A DNA stretch of 64,000 bases from the NCBI RefSeq assembly GCF_014529935.1, contig NZ_JACVFC010000004.1:434001-498000 (forward strand), read 5' to 3'. The notes beneath the pieces are model-generated. The model made no database searches and was not told the DNA's origin. It saw only the letters and a program-made list of their open reading frames with translations. Shown here piece after piece: positions 25,278 through 33,737 of the stretch; within the stretch, counting starts at the first letter, position 1; each line of letters opens with the position of its first letter. Made by a program: the position numbers and the translations under genes. The stretch comes from Chitinophaga qingshengii. Lineage in GTDB: Bacteria > Bacteroidota > Bacteroidia > Chitinophagales > Chitinophagaceae.

Positions 25278-25865
25278 ATGAGAAAGGTAATCACCACCTG
25301 CTTCAAACGGTTAGTATGGGTATGTGCGGTGCTTTTATTGCTGATGCTCAGCAATGTTGGGTATGCTCAACAGTCCACGAGTAATTATCTGAAGAAATTT
25401 AAACCGGTATCTGTAGAACTTATGCAGGAAACCGGCATTCCAGCCAGCGTTATCCTCGGGGTAGCCATGCTCGAATCCGGCACCGGTACCAGCAGAAATG
25501 CTAAATTGCTCAACAACCACTTTGGTATTGTTGGAAAAAACAATCTTTCCAAAACATCTCCTGGTACTAAATCCAGGTACAAACAATATGCTTCCGCAGT
25601 AGCGTCTTACGAGCATTTTGTGGATGTTCTCGCCAGAAAAAAATGGTTCAGCCAACTGAAAGGTAACCCCGAATTCGCAGTGTGGCTCAAACATATGAAT
25701 CACAGCGGCTATTCCTCTGCCGGCCATGAATGGATCAGAAGAGTGACTGCCATTATTAACCGTTACAAACTATATAAACTGGACGAAGGAATGGATAGTG
25801 ATAGCCTGGCACGGAGCGCTTCCTGGTTAACCGTAGGCTTGCCGCCAACAACCGACGACCAGTGA
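25278..25865 (+). CDS. Secreted glucosaminidase (GH73-type peptidoglycan hydrolase)
   Basis: This 195-residue protein should cut the glycan strand of peptidoglycan. A signal peptide (MRKVITTCFKRL plus a Leu-rich core, ending GYAQ at 31) precedes a FlgJ/LytG-like glucosaminidase domain. The likely acid is Glu66 in AMLESGTGTS; NNHFGIVG, a YxxYAS-type segment and HSGYSSAGHEWIRR are also conserved. I start at 25278, which gives a clean signal peptide; an ATG at 25227 with GAGG a few bases upstream is an alternative, adding 17 residues. There is no LysM domain. It is the first gene of a run with two SGNH hydrolases and an MBOAT protein, 22 bases before the next gene. Confidence 0.85.
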   Translation: MRKVITTCFKRLVWVCAVLLLLMLSNVGYAQQSTSNYLKKFKPVSVELMQETGIPASVILGVAMLESGTGTSRNAKLLNNHFGIVGKNNLSKTSPGTKSRYKQYASAVASYEHFVDVLARKKWFSQLKGNPEFAVWLKHMNHSGYSSAGHEWIRRVTAIINRYKLYKLDEGMDSDSLARSASWLTVGLPPTTDDQ

Positions 25866-25887
25866 GTGTGCTAATCGACTCAAAAAT

Positions 25888-27312
25888 ATGCCTGGCGAAA
25901 ATAAGTCTGCCTATCCTTTTTACATTATTGTAGGATCAATGGTGTGTCTGGTGATTATATCCCAGCTCAACTTTAGTTTTTCATTCAGAGATTTTCAATT
26001 CCGGAAACTGGACATGCTGTCAGAACTGCGATCGTCCACCCCGGGAAAAGATAAAGATAACGGAACGCTTACTGCTACGAAAGGTGGCAGTAAGCGTTCT
26101 CATGCCGACTCTACTGCAGCGGCTGCCGGTAAAACACCGGAAGGAACACCGGTTAACCCGGATGCGGTGTATGACTACATGTCGTACCAGGGTATCCTGA
26201 ACTATGCCTCCCCGGAATCAGGGGATAGCAACGCCGGCCTCGACCGCTTTGTCAACGCCCTTAAAGAACTCAAAGCCGGTACCCGTAAAAAGGTCCGCAT
26301 CGCCTACTTCGGCGATTCCATGATCGAAGGCGACCTCATCACCACTGACCTGCGCGATAGCCTGCAAGCCCATTTCGGCGGTGCTGGTGTTGGATTTGTT
26401 CCCATCACCTCGGTAGTGGCCAGCTTCCGAACTACCATCACGCACACTTTCTCGCGTGACTGGAAAGATTATCACTATAAAAATTCCCCCCCTTCCAATA
26501 TTGTACTCGGCCTTTCCGGCCATACCTTCTACCCGGGCGGTAGCAGCTGGATCAAGTACACACCGGTGAAAAAGCCCCGCCTCGATAAGTTCGACGAGAT
26601 ATCCCTGTTGTATGGCCCTGCTGGTTCCACATCAATAGACATCAACGATAAATCATACACTCTTTCCGGCAACGCACCCGTGAACAGGCTGGACCTGCGC
26701 CAGGATACCGGCGCGGCTTCTCTTACCATCAAATATGGCGGCAGCCCGGCAGCACCGCTCTACGGCGTTTGTTTTGAAACCGATAACGGCGTGTATGTGG
26801 ATAACTACTCTTTCCGCGGTATCAGCGGCGTAGAGCTCGGACACCTGTCTGCCGACATGATCCGCCACATGCAACAGGAACGCCCCTACGATCTGGTGGT
26901 ACTCCACTATGGCGCCAACGTATTGTTCCGTCCGGAACTCACGGACTATAGCTGGTACGAAAGACCCATGAAAAAAGTGGTGGACTCCCTGCGTAAAGAC
27001 ATGCCGGGAACAGCTTTCCTCATCATCGGCACGGCCGACAAATCCTACAGAAAAGGAGATCATTATATTACAGCGCCGGGCGTTGAAGCACTGCTGAAAG
27101 TGCAGCACGACCTGGCTACTACCTACGGTACGGCTTACTGGAACCTGTATGCTGCTATGGGCGGTCAGGGCTCTATGGTAAAATGGGTAGAAGGCGATAC
27201 TGTACTTGCCAACAAAGACTATACACACCTTAACCGACAGGGAGCGGCCAAAGTGGGGGCGCTGCTGTATAAAGCTATCATGAATGATTACAGCCAGGGA
27301 GAAAAACACTAG
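25888..27312 (+). CDS. SGNH/GDSL hydrolase family protein, membrane-anchored
   Basis: This 474-residue protein is probably a periplasmic acetyl-esterase or acetyltransferase. One N-terminal membrane helix (~11-30) is followed by a low-complexity linker (~50-95) and the SGNH domain: block I FGDSMIEGD (Ser144), block III HYGANV (Gly342, Asn344) and block V DYTHLN (Asp444, His447). All triad residues are present. Its 3' end overlaps the next SGNH gene by 29 bases, and an MBOAT acyltransferase follows. That arrangement is like PatA/PatB or AlgI/AlgJ systems, in which the MBOAT exports acetyl groups and the SGNH protein places them on a glycan. Confidence 0.85.
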   Translation: MPGENKSAYPFYIIVGSMVCLVIISQLNFSFSFRDFQFRKLDMLSELRSSTPGKDKDNGTLTATKGGSKRSHADSTAAAAGKTPEGTPVNPDAVYDYMSYQGILNYASPESGDSNAGLDRFVNALKELKAGTRKKVRIAYFGDSMIEGDLITTDLRDSLQAHFGGAGVGFVPITSVVASFRTTITHTFSRDWKDYHYKNSPPSNIVLGLSGHTFYPGGSSWIKYTPVKKPRLDKFDEISLLYGPAGSTSIDINDKSYTLSGNAPVNRLDLRQDTGAASLTIKYGGSPAAPLYGVCFETDNGVYVDNYSFRGISGVELGHLSADMIRHMQQERPYDLVVLHYGANVLFRPELTDYSWYERPMKKVVDSLRKDMPGTAFLIIGTADKSYRKGDHYITAPGVEALLKVQHDLATTYGTAYWNLYAAMGGQGSMVKWVEGDTVLANKDYTHLNRQGAAKVGALLYKAIMNDYSQGEKH

Positions 27313-28564
27313 AAAAAGTATCGTAGCAGTGCTGGCACTGCTGTTTACCACCTTAGTCACCTATGCACAACCGCAGGCCAATATGATCCAACAGGATACG
27401 GCCCTGTACCGTGCATTTAGTGCGCTGCATCATGCAGACAGTAACGTGGTATCCATACTTCATCTGGGTGACTCCCATGTACAGGCAGGCTCTTATCCTT
27501 TTACTACGGCTGCTTTACTACAGCAGCAGTTCGGCTACGCCGGCAGAGGATATGTTTTCCCGTACAACCTGGCCGGTACCAACGGACCGGAAGACTACCG
27601 CTGGAACAGTACCGCCCGCTGGACGGCTGAAAGAGTGATTGACCGCTATAAACCACCTGTACTGGGCCCCGGCGCTATCGCCATCCAGACACAGGCGCCG
27701 GCGCCAACCCTCTCTTTTACCGGGAAACAGGACGCGGCAATGGATAACAACTTCCGGAAAGTACAGCTGTTCTACGACGCCGCTACTGACAACAACACCA
27801 TCGTTTGTCCTGATGCGACAGACATAAAAATAACCGGCATGCCATTTCCCGGTACACCTACCATCAAAATGGCTACCCTCGATTTCCTGCAAACGTCCCA
27901 GAACTTCCAGGTACGCTGGGAGAATACAGGAAGCCTGCCTTTCCGCTTTTATGGGGCAGTACTGTTCAACGGCCGCAATGGCGTGCTGTATCACAGTGTA
28001 GGTATCAATGGCGCCATGTACCAGCATTATAACGATCTTAACAGCATCCTGATCGCACAAATGGCGGTACTGAAGCCCCGGCTGGTGATCATCTCCCTGG
28101 GCACCAATGAAGCCTATGGCCGCTTCGACCCGCTGGCTTTCCGCGATGAAATCGATAAAACAGTTACGCTTGTACGCGAACAGCTACCATCGGCCAGCAT
28201 CCTGCTTACCACACCCCCCGACTGTATGCGGGCCGTGAAAAAAGCAGTCCGTAAAAAAGTCGGCAAGAAAAAATACCACACCTACTATACCACCTCGTAT
28301 TATCCCAATCCTTACATTGCAATGGTAACGCAACAGATTACAGGATATGCGCGGCAACACGGTATCGCCTGCTGGAATTTTAACGCCGTTAATAGAGCGG
28401 AATCCAGCCGGTTTTCAGGTGCATGGGCCCCGGATCATATTCACTTTAATGTAAGAGGATACCAGTTACAGGGACAGTTGCTGTATGAAGCACTGCAACA
28501 GTCCTACAGTCAATATTTACAGGTAAAAAAGAAAAACCAAGTCAATTCGGATGATCGACGTTAA
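27284..28564 (+). CDS. Secreted SGNH/GDSL hydrolase family protein
   Basis: This 426-residue protein is the second SGNH member of the operon. It has a cleavable-looking signal peptide (to about VTYAQ, residue 29). Block I is HLGDSHVQAG (Ser64), block III SLGTNEAYG (Gly273, Asn275) and block V APDHIHFN (Asp384, His387). The HLGDSHVQ and SLGTNEA wording is close to peptidoglycan O-acetylation proteins in Bacteroidota (recalled, not searched). It overlaps the preceding SGNH gene by 29 bases and the MBOAT gene by 14 bases, which points to coupled translation. Transferase and esterase roles cannot be told apart from sequence alone. Confidence 0.85.
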   Translation: MITAREKNTRKSIVAVLALLFTTLVTYAQPQANMIQQDTALYRAFSALHHADSNVVSILHLGDSHVQAGSYPFTTAALLQQQFGYAGRGYVFPYNLAGTNGPEDYRWNSTARWTAERVIDRYKPPVLGPGAIAIQTQAPAPTLSFTGKQDAAMDNNFRKVQLFYDAATDNNTIVCPDATDIKITGMPFPGTPTIKMATLDFLQTSQNFQVRWENTGSLPFRFYGAVLFNGRNGVLYHSVGINGAMYQHYNDLNSILIAQMAVLKPRLVIISLGTNEAYGRFDPLAFRDEIDKTVTLVREQLPSASILLTTPPDCMRAVKKAVRKKVGKKKYHTYYTTSYYPNPYIAMVTQQITGYARQHGIACWNFNAVNRAESSRFSGAWAPDHIHFNVRGYQLQGQLLYEALQQSYSQYLQVKKKNQVNSDDRR

Positions 28565-30035
28565 TAAGCTGCTGTCTCAGCTGTTGTACAACCCATCAGA
28601 CCCGGTACTGTTTAACAGTGCCTTCTTCTTCTATTTTTTTGCTGTCTTCCTGTTGTGTTACCTCGCGGTAAGCCGCAGCCAGCAAGGCCGGGTGTGGGTG
28701 TACACCCTCTTCTCCCTTTACTTCTTTTACAAAGCCTGCGGGTTTTATGTAGGCTTGGTGGTACTATCGGCCATCGTGGACTTTAACCTGTCGCGGTGGA
28801 TTTATAATACCACCAGTCAGCAGGTTAAAAAATCATTGCTGATATTCAGTATACTGCTGAATATAGGGCTGCTGTTCTATTTTAAGTACACAGACTTCTT
28901 TATCGGTATTATCAATGATGTCACCAACGGGCATATCACACCATTGCACCTGTTGCTGCCCATTGGTATCTCGTTCTATACTTTTGAAAACCTGAGTTAT
29001 ACGATCGATGTTTACCGGGGAGAAATTAAGCCGGTAAACCGTTTCATGGATTACCTGTTTTTCCTGTCCTTCTTCCCGAAACTGATGATGGGCCCCATTG
29101 TGCGTGCCGCCGATTTTATCCCGCAGATACACCAGCCATACCGGTTGAACGGTGAAGATATTGGTAAAGGCATGGCCCTGATCGTAGGTGGTTTATTTAA
29201 GAAGATCGTGATCTCCGACTTTATCTATCAGAATTTTGTACAGTATATTTTTGACGATCCCAGCAAACATACCGGACTGGAGTGCCTGTTGGGCGTATAT
29301 GGATACGCGTTAGTAATCTATTGCGATTTCTCGGGTTATTCGGATATGGCCATTGGTATTGCCCGGTGGACCGGCTTCAAAATTCCACCGAACTTCGATT
29401 CGCCTTACCAGAGTGCTTCTATTACAGAGTTCTGGCGCCGCTGGCACATTTCCCTGTCCAGTTGGTTGCGCGATTACCTGTATATCCCGTTGGGCGGTAA
29501 CCGTAAGGGTAAGGTGCGTCAATATGTGAACCTGGCGCTGACTATGCTGATCGGTGGTTTCTGGCATGGCGCCAGCTGGAATTTCATCTTCTGGGGTGGC
29601 CTGCATGGTACTGCCCTGGCTATTGACAAGGTGCGCATTGATCGCCAGAAAAAAAGGAAAACGGTGGTCACCGGCTGGCAGGCTAACCTGCTGAAAGTTG
29701 GCGGTATACTGCTCACTTTCCACTTTGTATGTTTCTGCTGGATATTCTTTAAAGCAGCTACCTTCCATGATGCGTGGTCGCTCATACACCAGATTGCGTA
29801 CGACTTCCAGCCGAATATTTTTATGGAACTGTATGCAGGTTATACTGCCGTGTTCTGGGTAATGATACTGGGTTTTGTGCTGCACTTCCTGCCAGCCAAA
29901 GCAGAGCTGAAGATGGCCGGCGTATTGGGCCGCATGCCGGTAATAGGCTGCGTGGTGGTGATGGTGGTGTTTATCTGGCTGCTGGTACAGGTGAAGAGCA
30001 CCCAACCGATGATTCCGATCTATTTCCAATTTTAA
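28551..30035 (+). CDS. MBOAT family O-acyltransferase (AlgI/PatA-like)
   Basis: This 494-residue polytopic membrane protein belongs to the membrane-bound O-acyltransferase family, which carries acyl groups, usually acetyl, across the inner membrane for glycan modification. Typical segments are LLPIGISFYTFENLSYTIDVYRG, the PKLMMGPIVRA stretch, YCDFSGYSDMAIG, FWRRWHISLSSWLRDY and the active-site region WHGASWNFIFWGGLHG with His339 and His352. It has roughly ten hydrophobic segments. It overlaps the upstream SGNH gene and closes the glucosaminidase-SGNH-SGNH-MBOAT operon. The target could be peptidoglycan or an exported polysaccharide; the glucosaminidase favours peptidoglycan. Confidence 0.92.
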   Translation: MIDVNKLLSQLLYNPSDPVLFNSAFFFYFFAVFLLCYLAVSRSQQGRVWVYTLFSLYFFYKACGFYVGLVVLSAIVDFNLSRWIYNTTSQQVKKSLLIFSILLNIGLLFYFKYTDFFIGIINDVTNGHITPLHLLLPIGISFYTFENLSYTIDVYRGEIKPVNRFMDYLFFLSFFPKLMMGPIVRAADFIPQIHQPYRLNGEDIGKGMALIVGGLFKKIVISDFIYQNFVQYIFDDPSKHTGLECLLGVYGYALVIYCDFSGYSDMAIGIARWTGFKIPPNFDSPYQSASITEFWRRWHISLSSWLRDYLYIPLGGNRKGKVRQYVNLALTMLIGGFWHGASWNFIFWGGLHGTALAIDKVRIDRQKKRKTVVTGWQANLLKVGGILLTFHFVCFCWIFFKAATFHDAWSLIHQIAYDFQPNIFMELYAGYTAVFWVMILGFVLHFLPAKAELKMAGVLGRMPVIGCVVVMVVFIWLLVQVKSTQPMIPIYFQF

Positions 30036-30036
30036 T

Positions 30037-30098
30037 ATTTAGTTATTTGATTATTTAAAGGATGCCCAAGCGTTCTTTAAATAATCAAATAACTAAAT
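30037..30098. terminator. Bidirectional terminator, perfect 24-bp inverted repeat
   Basis: Bases 30037-30060 are perfectly complementary to 30075-30098 across a 14-base loop. It lies between the convergent MBOAT (plus) and AraC-family (minus) genes. The arms are almost purely A/T words (TAGTTATTTGATTATTTAAA), so the stem resembles the intergenic repeat family of this window more than a GC-rich terminator. Confidence 0.75.
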
Positions 30099-30108
30099 AA
30101 CCAAATAG

Positions 30109-31026
30109 CTAAACGGGAATGTAGATTTCCGATACACTCGGCTCAGGCAGCGAAATAAAGAAGTGGTTGGTCCGCATATAAAAGTGTCCCACCCGGCAAT
30201 TAGCATTAATGAATTTATACATGGGAAGTCCCGCGTCAGCAAAGCTGAGCGGGACTTTCAGTTTTTTATAGTGACCTTCCTCGATTTCCCTGCCTACCAG
30301 GCCATAGGCTTCCTGGTATGCTGTCAGCATCCGGTAATGCGCCATCATATTCGCCGGTGTGTGGGGTAACAGCAGCCCTACATACATCATCATCCGGTCG
30401 TAGGTGGTAACGGGCACCACATCCAGCGTGCCGGTAATGATACGGGCATCTTCCATGGCCAGTTCCGGAATAAGATCGCGGAGTTGCCGGGAGTAGCGTG
30501 CCATCGATACCACCATGCCTTTTACCGGGTCGTTGCCACTGGGAAGTATTTTGTAGTAAAGTGTACACGCAGGCAGCCGGCAGTCAACCGTGTTTTCCAT
30601 GTTGAAGTGTTCGGGGAAATCCTGTTGGGAAGCGGTGGCAATCCTGGTTTGTTCCAGGGTGTACAGCTCTGCCGGCATGTATTCCCGGTTACGGAGCCCG
30701 GTTGGACTGGTGTTAAACCACCCCCTGATAGCTTTGGAAAATGATTCATTGGAGTATTGGCATTTTTCGCTGATCTCGGTGATAGAAAAGTTGCTATGGC
30801 GAAGGTATCCTACGCCTGCCTCCAACCGGGTACGTTTTACATACCGGGCGTATGGCTCACCCATCAGCCGGGAAAATTTATGCGAAAAGTTGTCTTTGGA
30901 AACGGAGAGCATATCTGCTACCGTTTGCAGATTGATTTCTCTGAGGGAATTGTTGTGGGCATAGGCAATGGCCAGTTGGACTTTCCATGCCCAGTACTCC
31001 TGGGTAACTGTTTTCATAAGTGACAT
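30109..31026 (-). CDS. AraC-family regulator with GyrI-like C-terminal domain (Rob-like)
   Basis: This 305-residue protein has the AraC DNA-binding domain at the N-terminus (~14-110; first helix-turn-helix at NLQTVADMLSVSKDNFSHKF, second at ITEISEKCQYSNESFSKAIR) and a GyrI-like small-molecule-binding domain behind it (~150-305). This reversed order is that of Rob rather than AraC itself, and such proteins bind hydrophobic or cationic ligands. It is transcribed away from the porin gene at 31189, with 162 bases between the starts, so it may control that gene. The alternative start is Met4. Ligand unknown. Confidence 0.88.
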   Translation of the reverse strand: MSLMKTVTQEYWAWKVQLAIAYAHNNSLREINLQTVADMLSVSKDNFSHKFSRLMGEPYARYVKRTRLEAGVGYLRHSNFSITEISEKCQYSNESFSKAIRGWFNTSPTGLRNREYMPAELYTLEQTRIATASQQDFPEHFNMENTVDCRLPACTLYYKILPSGNDPVKGMVVSMARYSRQLRDLIPELAMEDARIITGTLDVVPVTTYDRMMMYVGLLLPHTPANMMAHYRMLTAYQEAYGLVGREIEEGHYKKLKVPLSFADAGLPMYKFINANCRVGHFYMRTNHFFISLPEPSVSEIYIPV

Positions 31027-31162
31027 AATCCACCTTCAATTTAGTCCTTTGGACCCGTTTTCTGCCCGGAAGCGCTGCGGATTAACGAGGGATTAACGGG
31101 TATCGGGATCAGGCTAAAAAACGGTTTATAGGGCCTTTCTGCAAATATCTCGTTGAAAACCC

Positions 31163-31170
31163 TACTTTTG
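31163..31170 (+). promoter_or_regulatory. -7 box of the porin gene
   Basis: TACTTTTG matches TAnnTTTG 18 bases before the porin ATG. It lies inside the longer reading frame that would start with TTG at 31153, which argues for the ATG at 31189 as the real start. Confidence 0.5.
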
Positions 31171-31187
31171 CGCAAATTTTTTGCGCA
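31169..31187 (+). promoter_or_regulatory. Inverted repeat over the porin start site
   Basis: TGCGCAA (31169-31175) and TTGCGCA (31181-31187) form a perfect seven-base inverted repeat, five bases apart, between the -7 box and the ATG. It could be an operator for the divergent AraC-type regulator or a small hairpin that hides the start codon. Confidence 0.4.
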
Positions 31188-31188
31188 G

Positions 31189-32514
31189 ATGCGACTGTTC
31201 AGATCTTTGCTGCTCACGGCAGTATTGTTGAGCTCCTTTACGGCAGTAAAGGCCCAGTTTCTCATGGATATGATTGATACTACCACAGAACTGGGAAAAG
31301 GGATGATTTCCATGTACCATAAGTACGATGCACTGCGTTTCAGCGGATATATCCAACCCCAGTACCAGATGGCGCAAGGCAAAGGTATCAGCAGTTATGC
31401 CGGCGGCGATTTCCCCAATGCCGTGGACAACCGTTTCACCTTGCGCCGGGGCCGTATCCGGATGGACTATGAGCTTTACAACCACGCAGACATGCCGGTG
31501 GTGCAGTTTGCCTTCCAGTTTGACGGTACCGAAAGGGGCGTGTTTATCCGCGATTTCTACGGACGGGTATTTGATACAAAATTCAACCTCTTTTCCCTGG
31601 TGGGCGGGATGTTTGCACGGCCTTTCGGGTATGAGGTAAACCTGTCATCGGGCGATCGTGAAACACCGGAGCGTGGACGCATGTCGCAGATACTGATGAA
31701 AACAGAGCGTGACCTGGGCGCTATGATATCTTTTGAACCCCGTGGTAAAGACCATCCGCTGCGTTACCTGAAAATTGATGTTGGTTTGTTCAACGGTCAG
31801 GGACTTACCGCTACCACGGATTTTGATAGTCATAAAGATCTGATTGCCCGTATTGCCATGAAACCCTACCAGTTTAAGCGCAACAAATGGATATTGTCTG
31901 CCGGTGCATCTGTATTGTACGGCGGCATGCAGCAGTTTACCCCTTCCATTTACCGCATGGGTACGGCGAACGGTCAGAAAACATTTGTGCTGGACTCCAA
32001 CGACCTGAATGTGGGAAAGATTGCACCCCGTCACTATTACGGGGCAGATGTGCAGTTGAAAATTCCGAACGGACCAAAGAAAGGGTATACCCAATTCCGG
32101 GTGGAGTATATCCGTGGTTCCCAGACTGCTACCGCGGCTACCACCGAAACACCGGGCGTTATCCCGACAGATGCGCAGGGAAAAAGATTACCGTTATACA
32201 TCCGGCCTTTTGACGGCGCCTATCTGTATTTCATTCAGCACCTGGGCAACGAGAAACATCAGGTAGTGGTGAAATACGACTGGTATGATCCCAATAGAAA
32301 CGTAAGCGGGAAAGAGATAGCGCCGGGTACCGGTCTCACGCCGGCGGATATACGCTATAACACGTGGGGCCTGGGATATCTTTACTATGCCAACGAGCAC
32401 CTGAAATTTATGGTGTATTATGATTGGGTGAAAAATGAAAGCACGAATCTCCCCGGTTACACTTCCGACCTCAAGGACAATGTGCTGACCTGCAGGATGC
32501 AATACCGGTTTTAG
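31189..32514 (+). CDS. OprO/OprP-like outer-membrane porin
   Basis: This 441-residue protein has a signal peptide (MRLFRSLLLTAVLL to VKAQ, residue 23) and then a beta-barrel of the phosphate-selective porin O/P family. Family-like segments are RFSGYIQPQYQ, RRGRIRMDYELYNHADMPVVQFAFQFDG, the DFYGRVFDTKFNLFSLVGGMFARPFGYE stretch and a terminal aromatic residue (MQYRF) for barrel insertion. I use the ATG at 31189; translation from the TTG at 31153 would start upstream of the -7 box. An AraC/GyrI regulator is divergent from it, and a PhoR/PhoB-like pair converges on its 3' end, two bases away. Phosphate or other anion uptake is plausible but not shown. Confidence 0.82.
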   Translation: MRLFRSLLLTAVLLSSFTAVKAQFLMDMIDTTTELGKGMISMYHKYDALRFSGYIQPQYQMAQGKGISSYAGGDFPNAVDNRFTLRRGRIRMDYELYNHADMPVVQFAFQFDGTERGVFIRDFYGRVFDTKFNLFSLVGGMFARPFGYEVNLSSGDRETPERGRMSQILMKTERDLGAMISFEPRGKDHPLRYLKIDVGLFNGQGLTATTDFDSHKDLIARIAMKPYQFKRNKWILSAGASVLYGGMQQFTPSIYRMGTANGQKTFVLDSNDLNVGKIAPRHYYGADVQLKIPNGPKKGYTQFRVEYIRGSQTATAATTETPGVIPTDAQGKRLPLYIRPFDGAYLYFIQHLGNEKHQVVVKYDWYDPNRNVSGKEIAPGTGLTPADIRYNTWGLGYLYYANEHLKFMVYYDWVKNESTNLPGYTSDLKDNVLTCRMQYRF

Positions 32515-32516
32515 TC

Positions 32517-33635
32517 CTACAACATAGACTCCTTACCGGCTTCCATAGTGAAGCCGAAAGTGCTGCCGATTTCCGGTTTACTGCGAACGGTAATAGACTG
32601 ATCGTGTGCTTCCACGATGTGTTTTACGATAGCGAGGCCCAGACCGGTGCCGCCGATGTCGCGGCTGCGGGCGCGGTCGGTACGGTAGAAACGTTCAAAC
32701 ACGCGGGGCAGATGTTCTTCTGCCATACCAATACCATCGTCTGATATTTCCACCAGTACTCTTTTACCATCCATGTTGTAGATGCTGGCCACGGTGTGAC
32801 CATCGGGTTTACCGTATTTAATGGAATTGTCTACCAGGTTGATCAGTACCTGGCGGATTTTTTCTTTGTCGGCCAGTACGGGGATGGGTGCTTCACAACC
32901 TTTTTTAATATTGAATTTGATGCCTTTGGTATTGGCTTTCAGGGACAGCGTGTCAAACACGTCTTTCACCAGGTCCTGTATCACAAAGGTTTCCGCGTTG
33001 ATGGTCATTTCACCGCTTTCCAGTTTGGAGATCTCGTCGAGGTCATCGAGGAGGCGGCAAAGACGGTCAATATTTTTAGTCGCGTTTTTCAGGAACATTT
33101 TGTTCACCGCAGGATCTTCCAGGGCGCCGTCCAGCAGCGTATGGATATAGCCCTGTACCGCGAAGATGGGCGTTTTCAGCTCATGGGAGAGGTTGAGCAG
33201 GAACTCCTTACGGAAGGCTTCGTTGCGACGGAGGTTTTCCAGTTCTTCCCTTTTCTGGCTGGCCCATTTTTCCACATCTTCACTTACTTCTTCAATAGTT
33301 TTCAGCGGAAGAATATTTTTCTGGAAAAACTCTTCTCTTTTAGAAGCTTTTGTCTGATAGATAAACTTATAAATGAGTTTGATCTTCCGGTAGATAAAGT
33401 TCTGCAGCGTGTAGAGATAGAGATAGTAAGACACCAGGAAGGTGAGAACAAAGGCGGCCAGCGTTACTTGCCAGCTGCCATCTACCAGCATGCTGCCCAG
33501 CGCAATAATGGCTGAGAGGATGAGGGCGGTAAATCCCGCGAGCTTCTGCGGGGACAGGTTTTTAGCTTTAAACATACTCCAGAGTGAGTAATTGGTATAA
33601 TAATGGGAAATTACTGTAAATTTCTTTCTTGCCAT
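32517..33635 (-). CDS. Sensor histidine kinase (PhoR-like)
   Basis: This 372-residue kinase has two close membrane helices (~32-50 and ~56-75) with almost no periplasmic loop, so it probably senses within or through the membrane or a partner. A helical linker follows, then HisKA with NLSHELKTPIFAV (phosphorylated His151), the N box LVDNSIKYG, and HATPase motifs DDGIGM, FERFYR and GGTGLGLAI. No PAS domain is evident. A Met at residue 21 with GGAG just upstream is an alternative start. It lies 102 bases downstream of its response regulator on the same strand and is presumably its partner. Confidence 0.93.
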   Translation of the reverse strand: MARKKFTVISHYYTNYSLWSMFKAKNLSPQKLAGFTALILSAIIALGSMLVDGSWQVTLAAFVLTFLVSYYLYLYTLQNFIYRKIKLIYKFIYQTKASKREEFFQKNILPLKTIEEVSEDVEKWASQKREELENLRRNEAFRKEFLLNLSHELKTPIFAVQGYIHTLLDGALEDPAVNKMFLKNATKNIDRLCRLLDDLDEISKLESGEMTINAETFVIQDLVKDVFDTLSLKANTKGIKFNIKKGCEAPIPVLADKEKIRQVLINLVDNSIKYGKPDGHTVASIYNMDGKRVLVEISDDGIGMAEEHLPRVFERFYRTDRARSRDIGGTGLGLAIVKHIVEAHDQSITVRSKPEIGSTFGFTMEAGKESML

Positions 33636-33737
33636 AAAAAAGCCATTCGCCGCCCGCCCATAGCATCACGGTTAACAATAGTTCTGGTGCAGGAAATGTG
33701 GTTTCCGTTGGTGTTTTATCGGGGAGAGGTCTCCGTA

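Noticed and set aside
31153..31188. TTG start of the porin gene
   Set aside because: It precedes the likely -7 box at 31163-31170, and the ATG at 31189 gives a clean signal peptide.
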